Shown here piece by piece: positions 8,501 to 15,850 of a DNA stretch of 64,000 nucleotides (its first letter is position 1; each line of letters begins with the position of its first letter). Where the stretch lies: the NCBI RefSeq assembly GCF_900187295.1, contig NZ_LT906473.1, positions 2,947,568 through 3,011,567 of the forward strand, given 5' to 3'. The DNA is from Corynebacterium cystitidis (GTDB taxonomy: Bacteria > Actinomycetota > Actinomycetes > Mycobacteriales > Mycobacteriaceae). The notes under the pieces are model-generated. The model was not told the origin of the DNA and ran no database searches. It saw nothing but the letters and a program-made list of their open reading frames with translations. The position numbers and the translations under genes are program-made.

Positions 8501-10370
8501 TGTGATCCCCGCCCCGTTTACCCAGTTCAAGAAGGTTAAGCACTGGACCAAGGCGCGCCCCAGCTCTGGTGGCCCCAGCGCGGGACTGCCCGGTGTACGC
8601 GTAGCCCTGCCCGACGGCAAAACCGCCTTCGGGGCACAAGCAGACCAAGTATTTAGCCCACACCAACTCATCGAAGCAGCCGCCGAAGTTGTCGCGCCGG
8701 GCTCGCACGTCGTTGCCACCGAAGAGCGTGGCACGCTGCCCGCCACCGGTGATGTGACCACGTTGGTGGAATCCACCCTGGGTGGCGTGAGCATCAAAGT
8801 ATTCGCCGCGGACTCGGTTGTTGCAGAGGGCTTTGCGACGACACTTGCGTTGGACTCTCCGCAGACCGTGCCAGGCGTTGCCGAAATCACCCCCACCAGT
8901 GAATTTGCCGCCGTGGGCGGCGACGAAAACATCGAACAAATCCGCTGGGACCCCAACTCCGGTGAAACAGTAGAAGAACGTCTGCGTGCCATCGTCAGTG
9001 AATCCATGGGCTACGACGTTGACGATCTCCCCCTCGAATTGCCCCTGATCGACTTAGGCCTCGACTCACTGATGGGCATGCGGATCAAAAACCGCGTAGA
9101 AAATGACTTCCAAATCCCACCACTCAACGTCCAAGCACTCCGCGACGCCTCCGTGGCCGACGTGATCCACATGGTGTCCTCACAAGTGGAGACCTCACAA
9201 GTGGAGACCTCACAAGTTCGGTCTCCGGGGGAAAGTGAGACCTCACAAGTGGAGACCTCACAAGTTCGGTCTCCGGGGGAAGGCGTGAGCGCTGGCGTGG
9301 GAGTGGCGCCACGTGACGCGTCGGAACGCATGGTCTTCGGCGCCTGGGCCAAATACACCGGTGCAGCCGCAGCCGGCGTAACCAGCGAACTGCCAGAGAT
9401 CGACGACGAACAAGCCGCCAACATCGCAGCCCACCTCACCGAACGCTCCGGCACCGAAATCACCGCCGATGACGTGCGGGGCGCTGAGACTTTGGAACCG
9501 CTGGCGAACATGGTGCGTGAAGGCCTCGAGACCGAGGTTGAGGGCAATATCCGCGTCTTCCGCGACCCCGACGTTGCTGACACCGCCGTATTCATGTTCC
9601 ACCCAGCAGGCGCAACAACCGTGGTGTATGAGCCGCTGTCGCGCCGCCTCACCGAAAGCGCAGCGCTATTCGGTGTGGAACGCCTCGAAGGGGCGCTGGA
9701 CGAGCGTGCGGCGGCCTACGTTGATGACATTGTGAAATACGCTGGTGGCCGCAAGATTGTCCTCGGTGGTTGGTCCTTTGGTGGTGCGCTCGCTTTCGAG
9801 GTGGCCAGTCAGCTACGGCAACGTGAAGACTGCCCCAAAATCGAATTCATCGCGCTGTTGGATACCACGCAGCCACGCGAACCCATCCCAGACACCATGG
9901 AAGAAACCAAGGCCCGCTGGCAGCGCTACGCGGACTTCGCGAAGGACACCTACGGCCTCGAATTCGAAGTGCCGTTTGACCTGCTTGAAACCGCCGGCGA
10001 GGAAGCCCTGATGGGGATGCTGGAGCACCTCCTGGCCACCACCGACGCCTCCGAACACGGCCTCGCCGCCGGCGTGTTGGAGCACCAACGCGCAAGCTTT
10101 GTGGATAACCAGATCCTGGGCAAGATCGATTTCCAGCGTTGGGCTGACGTCGATGTGCCTGTGCTGCTATTCCGCTCGGAGCGCATGCACGACGGTGCGA
10201 TCACTTTGGAGCCGCGCTACGCCGATATAGCCGAGGACGGCAACTGGGGAAAGATCGTGGATGATCTCACCATCGTCCAGTGCCCCGGCGACCACCTGGC
10301 GATGCCGGATGAGCCGGTAATTGGGATCGTCGGCAAGCACATAAATGAGTGGATTGAAAGGTTGAAGTAG
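5580..10370 (+). CDS. pks13: Polyketide synthase Pks13, mycolic acid condensing enzyme
   Basis: 1596-aa modular enzyme that condenses the meroacyl chain with a carboxylated acyl chain to give the alpha-alkyl beta-keto mycolate precursor and transfers it to trehalose. Domain order by motif: N-terminal ACP (GLASRD, Ser38), ketosynthase (VDTACSSS, Cys270; histidines in VEAHGTGT and SNIGHSE), acyltransferase (GMSMGE, Ser723), second ACP (GLDSLMG, Ser1163), thioesterase (GGWSFGG, Ser1399). This is exactly the Pks13 architecture. Ribosome site AGGAAAGGGAAG precedes ATG. Residues 1201-1236, between ACP2 and thioesterase, are a Ser/Gln/Val/Glu/Thr-rich repeat encoded by a perfect DNA duplication, unusual for this enzyme. 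The stop TAG overlaps the accD4 GTG by one base. Confidence 0.97.
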   Translation: MTEQELADWMLNWVSQATSVPVAELDVNKPLESFGLASRDAVVLSGELENLLGRQLDPTIAYEHPTIAALADYLINGRDHDQPRAIVREYARTTAESPQARDIAIIGRAGRFPQADTVDEFWSMLVEGRTATGPLPTGRWAEYSADPVMGKKIAEQNTTGGYFDDIASFDNEFFGLSPVEAENMDPQQRIALELTWQALEDAHLPANQLRGESVGVFLGSSNFDYGMLVTSDPAEAHPYALTGTSSAIIPNRVSYAFDFRGPSVSVDTACSSSLVAVHHAVRALRDGEADVAVAGGVNIMSNPFVSTAFGELGVISPTGAIHAFSDDADGFVRADAAGVLILKRVEDALADGDTILGVIKGTATNSDGHSNGLTAPNPEAQVDVLRRAYADADVDPTTVDYVEAHGTGTILGDPIETTALGEVLGTGREMKHPTLLGSAKSNIGHSESAAGAVALIKVIEALNHDIIPPSANFTAPNRYIDFDAQRLEVVEDAREWPKYSGRRIAGVSGFGFGGTNAHIVVTDFDPSDYSDVAGGERVLPFSDGACDVAPLPVSGLLPSRRKAAAAALADFLEGRADEDLVPVARSLAGRNHGRSRAVVQAKSVSEAVKRLRQVADGKVSVGIAVADSPSTAGPVFVYSGFGSQHRKMVKKLVEVSPFFRQRMEELDKHVDCEAGWSMLDIVRDDEQTYDTNTAQVTITAIQIAVTDLLAELGIKPAAVAGMSMGEIAAAYTAGGISDADAMRIACHRARLMGEGEEMTADTPQEGAMAVVELTREALAEFVEKHEDAVGIEPAVYAGPGMTTVGGPVAAVDYLVAALEQEGKFARKMRVRGAGHTSALDPIMGELGFEIAGVKATPLQIPLFSSVERGHVFQPGEVVHDDQYFLTMTRQPVYFQDAIEKAFEAGHTTLVEVCPNPVAIMGMMNTAFAAGKPDAQLLYTMKRKEDEVESLIDLAAKLYVHGQDVDWNKIYGAGDVIPAPFTQFKKVKHWTKARPSSGGPSAGLPGVRVALPDGKTAFGAQADQVFSPHQLIEAAAEVVAPGSHVVATEERGTLPATGDVTTLVESTLGGVSIKVFAADSVVAEGFATTLALDSPQTVPGVAEITPTSEFAAVGGDENIEQIRWDPNSGETVEERLRAIVSESMGYDVDDLPLELPLIDLGLDSLMGMRIKNRVENDFQIPPLNVQALRDASVADVIHMVSSQVETSQVETSQVRSPGESETSQVETSQVRSPGEGVSAGVGVAPRDASERMVFGAWAKYTGAAAAGVTSELPEIDDEQAANIAAHLTERSGTEITADDVRGAETLEPLANMVREGLETEVEGNIRVFRDPDVADTAVFMFHPAGATTVVYEPLSRRLTESAALFGVERLEGALDERAAAYVDDIVKYAGGRKIVLGGWSFGGALAFEVASQLRQREDCPKIEFIALLDTTQPREPIPDTMEETKARWQRYADFAKDTYGLEFEVPFDLLETAGEEALMGMLEHLLATTDASEHGLAAGVLEHQRASFVDNQILGKIDFQRWADVDVPVLLFRSERMHDGAITLEPRYADIAEDGNWGKIVDDLTIVQCPGDHLAMPDEPVIGIVGKHINEWIERLK
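9189..9281. repeat. Perfect 45-bp duplication in the Pks13 ACP-thioesterase linker
   Basis: Bases 9189-9233 and 9237-9281 are identical (45 of 45) with a 48-bp period; inside each, a 15-bp subunit (encoding ETSQV) is itself repeated. Each copy also holds an inverted pair GGAGACC/GGTCTCC. The protein gains two 16-aa units of ETSQVETSQVRSPGES type. In-frame, so it lengthens a flexible linker rather than breaking the enzyme. Confidence 0.95.
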
Positions 10371-11938
10371 TGACCATAAACGACACCACCACGGCAAAAA
10401 CCACCGAGCAGAAACTCGCCGACCTGCGCGCCCGGTTGGACAAGGCACAGGACCCCGGCTCCGAACGCGCCCGGAAAAAGCGTGACGAGGAAGGCCGCTC
10501 CACCCCGCGCCAGCGTATTAACGCCCTGCTCGACGAAGGCTCATTTGTGGAAATCGGCGCGCTCGGACGCACCCCGGGGGACAAAGATGCAGTCTATTCC
10601 GACGGTGTAGTCACAGGTTATGGGCGTATCGACGGCCGCCCCGTGGCCATCTACGCCCATGACAAGACCGTGTACGGCGGTTCGGTGGGCGTGACATTTG
10701 GCCGCAAGGTGGTTGAGGTAATGGAGTTTGCCATCAAGATCAGCTGCCCCATCATCGGCATCCAAGACTCCGGTGGTGCCCGTATTCAAGACGCGGTGAC
10801 TTCGCTGGCGATGTACTCCGAGATCGCGCGGCGTCAGCTGCCGCAGTCCGGGCGTGCCCCACAGATTTCCATCATGCTCGGCAAATCAGCAGGCGGTGCT
10901 GTGTACGCGCCCGTGACCACCGACTTTGTGGTGGCCGTGGAAGATCAGGCGGAAATGTATGTGACCGGCCCCGCCGTGATCAAGGAGGTCACCGGCGAGG
11001 AAATCACGTCTGCCGAACTGGGTGGCGCGCGGCAGCAGGAGCTCAACGGCAACATCCAGGCCGTATTGCCCACCGAGGAGGATACCTTCGATTACGTCCG
11101 CGACCTGCTCAGCTATCTTCCTACCTCTACCTTCGACGAGACACCCGTGGTGTGGGCGCCAGACGACGAGGACCTGGATGATTCAGAGCTGGATACCTTC
11201 ATGCCCGATGACACCAACGCGGGCTACGACATGCAGGAGCTCCTACCGAAGCTGACCGACGATGGTGACCTGCTAGAGATCCAAGAGAACTACGCACCCA
11301 ACTTGATCTGCGCGTTTGGCCGCATTGATGGCCACACTGTGGGATTTCTTGCGAACAACCCGATGCACTTCGCCGGCTGCATTGACGCCGACGCCGCCGA
11401 TAAAGGCGCCCGCTTCATTCGCACCTGCGATGCGTACAACATTCCGCTGGTATTTGTCGTCGATACGCCCGGCTACCTGCCTGGTGTGGAACAAGAAAAG
11501 GTGGGCCTGATCCACCGCGGCGCGAAGCTTGCGTTCGCCCTGGTGGAGGCGACCGTGCCGAAAGTCACGCTGATCGTGCGCAAGGCTTACGGTGGAGCGT
11601 ACGCGGTGATGGGCTCGAAGAACCTCTCGGGCGATATCAACCTGGCGTGGCCTACCGCGCAAATCGCCGTGATGGGTTCGGCCGCTGCCGTGGTGATGAT
11701 CCAAGGCAAGCAGCTCGCGGCCATCGAGGATGAGGCCCAGCGCGCCTACATGAAGAAAGTGTTCATGGATTTCTACGACGAGAACATGACCTCGCCGTAT
11801 GTTGCCGCCGAGCGTGGCTACATTGACCACATGATTCAGCCTTCGGAAACGCGTGTTGCTTTACGACGAGCACTACGCCAGCTACACACCAAAGATGAAA
11901 TTGATCTACCGAAGAAGCACACGATTTCCCCGCTTTAA
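10370..11938 (+). CDS. accD4: Acyl-CoA carboxylase beta subunit AccD4 (AccD3)
   Basis: 522-aa carboxyltransferase subunit of the long-chain acyl-CoA carboxylase that makes the carboxylated extender used by Pks13. Two crotonase-type halves are visible: the N-terminal half with SGGARIQDAV and the oxyanion glycines in GKSAGGAVYAP, and the C-terminal half with DTPGYLPGVEQE and KAYGGAYAVMGSK. GTG start overlaps the pks13 stop (TAGTG), so the two are translationally coupled. Length normal for the family. The alpha (biotin) and epsilon partners are not in this window. Confidence 0.96.
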   Translation: MTINDTTTAKTTEQKLADLRARLDKAQDPGSERARKKRDEEGRSTPRQRINALLDEGSFVEIGALGRTPGDKDAVYSDGVVTGYGRIDGRPVAIYAHDKTVYGGSVGVTFGRKVVEVMEFAIKISCPIIGIQDSGGARIQDAVTSLAMYSEIARRQLPQSGRAPQISIMLGKSAGGAVYAPVTTDFVVAVEDQAEMYVTGPAVIKEVTGEEITSAELGGARQQELNGNIQAVLPTEEDTFDYVRDLLSYLPTSTFDETPVVWAPDDEDLDDSELDTFMPDDTNAGYDMQELLPKLTDDGDLLEIQENYAPNLICAFGRIDGHTVGFLANNPMHFAGCIDADAADKGARFIRTCDAYNIPLVFVVDTPGYLPGVEQEKVGLIHRGAKLAFALVEATVPKVTLIVRKAYGGAYAVMGSKNLSGDINLAWPTAQIAVMGSAAAVVMIQGKQLAAIEDEAQRAYMKKVFMDFYDENMTSPYVAAERGYIDHMIQPSETRVALRRALRQLHTKDEIDLPKKHTISPL

Positions 11939-11985
11939 CGCATGGGTGTACTCTTTCTAAGGATCGTCTTAAGTGAAAGGATAGA

Positions 11986-12096
11986 ATGTTGAGCAGCGTT
12001 GTTGATCTTGCATTTGAACTTGTTAATTACCTGGCCTGGGTGCTCACCGCCATGGGTGGGGGAGAGTTCCTGCACAACCTGGGCTCGTCCATCTAG
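11986..12096 (+). CDS. 36-aa amphipathic peptide, possible mycomembrane small protein
   Basis: Short gene 47 bases after accD4. ATG is preceded by GAAAGGA with 4-5 bases spacing and the ORF ends in TAG. The peptide begins MLSSVVDLAFELVNYLAW and ends in LGSSI. It is hydrophobic/amphipathic, has no signal peptide, and has serines near both ends. The corynebacterial channel-forming proteins PorA and PorH and the related ProtX are also tiny (about 34-57 aa), signal-less, helical and O-mycoloylated on serine; this candidate resembles them in size and character, not in an alignment I could make. Its position right after the mycolate synthesis genes supports an envelope role. Could instead be a leader peptide or membrane-inserted small protein of another kind. 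Confidence 0.6.
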   Translation: MLSSVVDLAFELVNYLAWVLTAMGGGEFLHNLGSSI

Positions 12097-12117
12097 GGGC
12101 AAGTGCGAGCCGGGGTG

Positions 12118-12672
12118 TTAGTCATGGATTAGTGGCACGAAGATAAAACCGCCATGCTGACTGGTTGAGATCTCCCCGTCGCTGTGTTTGACCACGCGCA
12201 TCATCGTGTTACCCACCGGCAGGACCATCACCCCGCCGGGGGCGAGTTGGTCAACCAATTCCTGTGGGATCCGTTTCGCCTCAGCAGAAACAAGGATCTT
12301 ATCGAAGGGGGCTTCTTCGGGAACCCCGAGCACGTTGCCAGCTTGCCGAATCCGCGCATTCGGCGCCTGCACATTGGCTTGGCCAAAAGCTACTAATTCT
12401 TCAACGATCTCTACACCTTCCACCTGGCCATCTGGCCCCACCAGGTGTGCCAACAACGCGGTAGTCCAGCCAGAACCTGAACCGACATCAAGAATTTTTT
12501 CGCCTGGCTGCGGGTCCAGCAACTCGAGCATGATGCGTACCGTGGTTGGTTGAGAATTGGTTTGTTGGTAGCCAATAGACAAGGGTTGATCGCGGTGGGC
12601 GTGTTGGCGTGCGTTGGGCGGGAGAAAACCACTGCGCTCAACGGCCTTCATCGCCTCCGAAATACGTTCCAT
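12118..12672 (-). CDS. pcm: Protein-L-isoaspartate O-methyltransferase family
   Basis: 184-aa SAM-dependent methyltransferase that repairs isoaspartyl residues in damaged proteins. Motif I ILDVGSGSGWTTALLAHL is near residue 60, preceded by the family's QPTTVRIMLELLDPQPGEK; the C-terminal part has FDKILVSAEAKRIP and LAPGGVMVLPVG. Shorter than the ~210-aa E. coli enzyme at the N-terminus, which may mean a divergent subgroup. TAACCT ends 6 bases before the ATG, a leaderless arrangement, although GGAGG also touches the start. Faces the mycolate cluster convergently. Confidence 0.85.
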   Translation of the reverse strand: MERISEAMKAVERSGFLPPNARQHAHRDQPLSIGYQQTNSQPTTVRIMLELLDPQPGEKILDVGSGSGWTTALLAHLVGPDGQVEGVEIVEELVAFGQANVQAPNARIRQAGNVLGVPEEAPFDKILVSAEAKRIPQELVDQLAPGGVMVLPVGNTMMRVVKHSDGEISTSQHGGFIFVPLIHD

Positions 12673-12719
12673 ACCTCCAGGTTATCTGTACAACCAGGGG
12701 CATGGGTGCAATCCCAGTT

Positions 12720-13073
12720 TTATCCGCGCTTGCGGCCGACTGCCCCAGCAATACCGCGCCAGCCGAGCATGAGCAGCGCCGACATGATGGTAGCCACGAT
12801 CACGAACGACCAGTGGGGGATCGCCTGGTTGCGCACACCCCAAATCGCTAGCCCCACCACCACGGTAATCAGCCACACCCACACCCCTCGGGTGCCGCGG
12901 CCTTCGCGCACGATGATCCATCCCATCACAACGCCGACAACAAACGGCCAGAGGGTGGACAGAAAGCCCATGAAAGTAAAGGGCATCTCTTCGGATTGGT
13001 GTGCAATGCGGGCCAACAAGGCAAACACAGCAATGGCGACAAGATCGAGGGCAATAGCAGTGGTTTTCTTCAC
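12720..13073 (-). CDS. DUF3054 family membrane protein
   Basis: About 117 aa with four predicted membrane helices and a basic C-terminus (WRGIAGAVGRKRG). It matches the DUF3054 actinobacterial membrane family in length and layout (conserved polar helix with TLWPFVVG and W-rich third helix); function unknown. The GTG at 13073 is preferred over a longer TTG start at 13106 because TAGGGT ends exactly 7 bases before it, the same leaderless spacing seen at several other genes in this window. Confidence 0.75.
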   Translation of the reverse strand: MKKTTAIALDLVAIAVFALLARIAHQSEEMPFTFMGFLSTLWPFVVGVVMGWIIVREGRGTRGVWVWLITVVVGLAIWGVRNQAIPHWSFVIVATIMSALLMLGWRGIAGAVGRKRG

Positions 13074-13459
13074 AGCGATAACCCTAGCACTCGGTGGAGC
13101 ACTCAACTAAGCACGCGCATCTCATGCTCGGGAGACTGCTCAGGAGACTGCTCGTGAGACGCTTCCTCCAGATCAACCCCCACGCCCCTTGATTGTCTAG
13201 GTGACTGACCGTGGTGTTTGCGTAAAACGTGGGGCGTCAGGTTTAGGCCTTAATTGCAGTAGCCACAACTACCATAGATATCCCACAAGAAAGGTAGCGC
13301 CTGGCTGCGGCCGATCGACGAGTCGCCGACCTTTTAGGAGTTATATGTGAGAAATCCACCCTGCGTATTATCCTAGAATGGTTCGGGCACAGGGTTTCTC
13401 TAATGGGTTAATTGCCCGAAAGTCGTCGAAAAGCGATATTTAGGACTAAGATATTTGAT
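13074..13459. other. Spacer before the RloAB cassette
   Basis: 386 bases with no convincing gene. It contains an 11-bp near-tandem duplication GGAGACTGCTC (13131-13141 and 13143-13153). Base composition turns AT-richer after about 13240 (toward the defence genes). No integrase remnant or tRNA seen. Confidence 0.5.
13447..13459 (+). promoter_or_regulatory. Probable -10 element for a leaderless rloA transcript
   Basis: TAAGAT (13447-13452) ends 7 bases before the GTG at 13460, matching the TANNNT-7-start arrangement at other genes here. This decides the rloA start over an upstream in-frame TTG at 13412. Confidence 0.55.
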
Positions 13460-14830
13460 GTGAAACTACTATCCTTTACCGTCGGAAACTTTTTGAGTAT
13501 TCGTGACCACCAGACTGTCAGCTTTGCTCCCGTTCTTGATCGAGCCAAAGCGCCGGAGGGGCGCTGGGAATCAGTGACTGATCATGTATCCATCTTGATG
13601 GGCGCCAATGCCTCGGGTAAGACGAATATGTTGGAGGCAATGAATTTTGGACTTAGGGCAATCCGGGAGTCGGCTACCTCGTGGCGGGAGCATGATAACG
13701 CGGTGCGTTTACCTCATCATCCGTTCAGGTTGAATAAGGATTCGCGGCGCGAGCCTAGTTTTTTCGAGTGGGACTTCGTTGTTGAGGGTATCCGCTACGT
13801 CTATGGTTTTGAGATGCGTTACGACGGGGTGCAGTCCGAGTGGTTGAGCCGTGTACCTGCAGTGAAATGGTCGACAGTGTTTGATCGAGAAATAAAAGAA
13901 CAATCGTCTGCAGTTTCGTGGAACAGCACGGTGATACCGCGTACTCTTCAGCGGTCTTTCTCTGGAGTGTCTAACCGTGAGTTGATAATGTCAGTTGCAC
14001 TGCGGGATCGGGTCGATGTTTTAGGGCCTGTAGTAGAGCAGCTGGTGCACTCAATTGGTTTCTTGCCTAGTGGTTCACGGTCTGAAGACCATCGGATCAA
14101 CTACCTCGTCGAACAGATCCGTCACGGAAATTTCAAGCTTGACGACGTTTCACAACTCATGCTGGCTGCTGATACAGGCATTAAACGGGTTGAACTAGAC
14201 GAAACCCGGATCCCCAGTGACATTCTGGATGACATCAAAAGGATCCTTGGTGTGCTCAACCAGGCAGAGGACGCTGAGAGCGCTCAGGACAGTGAGCAGG
14301 AATCCCGCGATGTTGCGGCGCGCTATTCAGATGAACAAATTGAAGAGATTGCCTACAATTTCATCTTTGTCCACCAAGGGTCTGACGGTGAGCAACGACT
14401 GAACCTTGCGGCTCAATCTGCAGGCACTAAGAGCTGGCTTTCTATCGCCCCGGTGATTCTTCATGCCTTGCGCCGTGGTGGAATCGTTATTGCTGACGAG
14501 CTTGATTCCAGCCTTCATAACAACATTTTGTTTATGGTGGTGAAGCTATTTGCGGATCCAGATATCAATATCAATGGGGCCCAATTGTGGCTTACCAGCC
14601 ATAACACTAACTTGCTTGAGCAAAGGCGTCGTCTTGCCCTGCAGCCTCGCAACTATTGGTTTGCTGAAAAAGATAGTGAAGGTCAATCTGTCTACTACTG
14701 CTTGGACGATTTTGATAAGCACGAAGAAGCCAATTATGAGAAGCGTTATATCAGTGGACGTTACGGGGCTATTCCAGATGTATCGCCGTCGATTGTTACC
14801 GGTCTCATTCAGGAAAAGGCGATTGGCTGA
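13460..14830 (+). CDS. RloA/AbiL-like AAA ATPase of a two-gene defence cassette
   Basis: 456-aa ABC/SMC-like ATPase. Walker A GANASGKTNM (Gly48-Lys54) sits after a short beta-rich start (KLLSFTVGNFLSI), Walker B is IVIADELDSSLH (Asp346-Glu347), and the following TSHNTNLLE segment is the H-loop region, as in RloA/AAA_21 proteins that nucleotide-switch partner effectors in abortive infection. The next gene overlaps by one base (TGATG) and encodes an RloB protein; this ATPase-RloB pair is the layout of AbiL and of rloAB restriction-linked genes. Lower GC and less biased codons than neighbours suggest horizontal acquisition. The GTG start follows a leaderless promoter (separate entry). Family solid; the antiviral role is inferred. 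Confidence 0.85.
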   Translation: MKLLSFTVGNFLSIRDHQTVSFAPVLDRAKAPEGRWESVTDHVSILMGANASGKTNMLEAMNFGLRAIRESATSWREHDNAVRLPHHPFRLNKDSRREPSFFEWDFVVEGIRYVYGFEMRYDGVQSEWLSRVPAVKWSTVFDREIKEQSSAVSWNSTVIPRTLQRSFSGVSNRELIMSVALRDRVDVLGPVVEQLVHSIGFLPSGSRSEDHRINYLVEQIRHGNFKLDDVSQLMLAADTGIKRVELDETRIPSDILDDIKRILGVLNQAEDAESAQDSEQESRDVAARYSDEQIEEIAYNFIFVHQGSDGEQRLNLAAQSAGTKSWLSIAPVILHALRRGGIVIADELDSSLHNNILFMVVKLFADPDININGAQLWLTSHNTNLLEQRRRLALQPRNYWFAEKDSEGQSVYYCLDDFDKHEEANYEKRYISGRYGAIPDVSPSIVTGLIQEKAIG

Positions 14831-15534
14831 TGGCGCGTACACCAAAGCCCAGCGGAACTAGAAAGTCCGGACCGCGGGGGCGCACGAGGAATCCTAGGCG
14901 GACTGAAAGGCGCCGCCGGTTCCTCATTGTGACTGAAGGCGAAATTACAGAACCTCAATACTTTGAGCGGCTCCAACAAAATCTTCCAACAGATCGCGAC
15001 TATAACTTGGTAATACGTCCGAAGCCTAAAGGCAAAGGAATCGGGACGTGGGAGTCCTCGCCTGAAGCCGTAGTAAAGAAGTGCTTGGATTACAAAACAA
15101 AGGATGAGAAAGAACATGCCGAGGACAAGTCTGGCGACCGCATGCCATACGAGGAGTGCTTCGCAGTAGTCGACGTGGACCAATGGGATACTGTGGCCAG
15201 CGGAAAAACCACAAGCGTGCTTAAGCGCGCAATTGAGCTTGCCGAAGAAAACGGAATCAACCTGGTAATTAGTAATATCAAGTTTGAAGCATGGTTGTTA
15301 TGGCATGCATGTGACCACTCTGAGACTGATTCCAAAAAGCTAGATCAACGCTGCGAGGAGAATAAATTGCTTGATGGTAAAAAGCTCACAACTTCGTTCC
15401 CGATCGATAAATATCCCGAGGCGACAAAACGCGCGCGTGAATGCCACAAGACAGATTTATCAAAGAAAGGGCCGTGCCCGTCAAGCGCTGTTCCAGCTCT
15501 CTTGAAAGTGGTCGGCGTAATACCTGAAATCTAG
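14830..15534 (+). CDS. RloB-like TOPRIM-type effector protein (AbiL second component)
   Basis: 234-aa basic protein matching the RloB family. A highly basic N-terminus (RKSGPRGRTRNPRRTERRR) leads into LIVTEGEITEPQYF, where the acidic TEGE..TEP motif (Glu36, Glu38, Glu41) is the TOPRIM-like metal site; an acidic VVDVDQWD follows at ~116 and FEAWLLWH near 155, both typical. RloB proteins are thought to be nucleases or translation-targeting effectors held by the ATPase until phage infection. Translation is coupled to the ATPase gene by a one-base stop/start overlap. AT-rich coding relative to the window. No other defence genes are adjacent. Confidence 0.83.
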   Translation: MARTPKPSGTRKSGPRGRTRNPRRTERRRRFLIVTEGEITEPQYFERLQQNLPTDRDYNLVIRPKPKGKGIGTWESSPEAVVKKCLDYKTKDEKEHAEDKSGDRMPYEECFAVVDVDQWDTVASGKTTSVLKRAIELAEENGINLVISNIKFEAWLLWHACDHSETDSKKLDQRCEENKLLDGKKLTTSFPIDKYPEATKRARECHKTDLSKKGPCPSSAVPALLKVVGVIPEI

Positions 15535-15850
15535 TGTCGGACCTGATTCAAACGGCGCTTTTGTGGTTGGTGAGGGGTTAGATGAGTTATAGAATTGTGC
15601 TGGTAACGCCCCCACTACCGCCACACCACAACACAACCACGCTACCGCACCAAGGGCAGGCAGAATCCTCCAAGTGAACTGCGTGCTGGTGGGGTCGGGA
15701 AACATTCGGTCGACAAATCCGGTGTTCGTCTAGGGGCAACGCCGGATTTGTCGACCGAAAAGTGCGCAGCGACGGAGGATTCCGCGCTACGTCGTTTTGG
15801 AGCTGAAAAGGAGTCGCTTTTAACAGGAAATCTCCGCATCAAACCCCCAT
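15535..15850. other. Spacer between RloB and UPF0104 genes, mostly non-coding
   Basis: 316 bases between two convergent genes. No gene seen. Its main content is the nested inverted repeat listed separately. Confidence 0.5.
15663..15782. repeat. Nested inverted repeat downstream of the defence cassette
   Basis: Inner arms of 22 bases (15705-15726 and 15738-15759) are complementary at 21 positions plus a G-T pair, around an 11-base loop; the core is TCGGTCGACAAATCCGG. A second, outer pair GAATCCTCC/GGAGGATTC (15663-15671 and 15774-15782) is also perfect. There is no T-run. It could be a two-way terminator for the convergent rloB and UPF0104 genes, or the remnant of a small palindromic mobile element left at an insertion site. 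Confidence 0.8.

Noticed and set aside
13412..13459. TTG-started N-terminal extension of the RloA ATPase
   Set aside because: The conserved start KLLSFTVGNFLSI begins right after the GTG at 13460, which also has a properly spaced -10 element.
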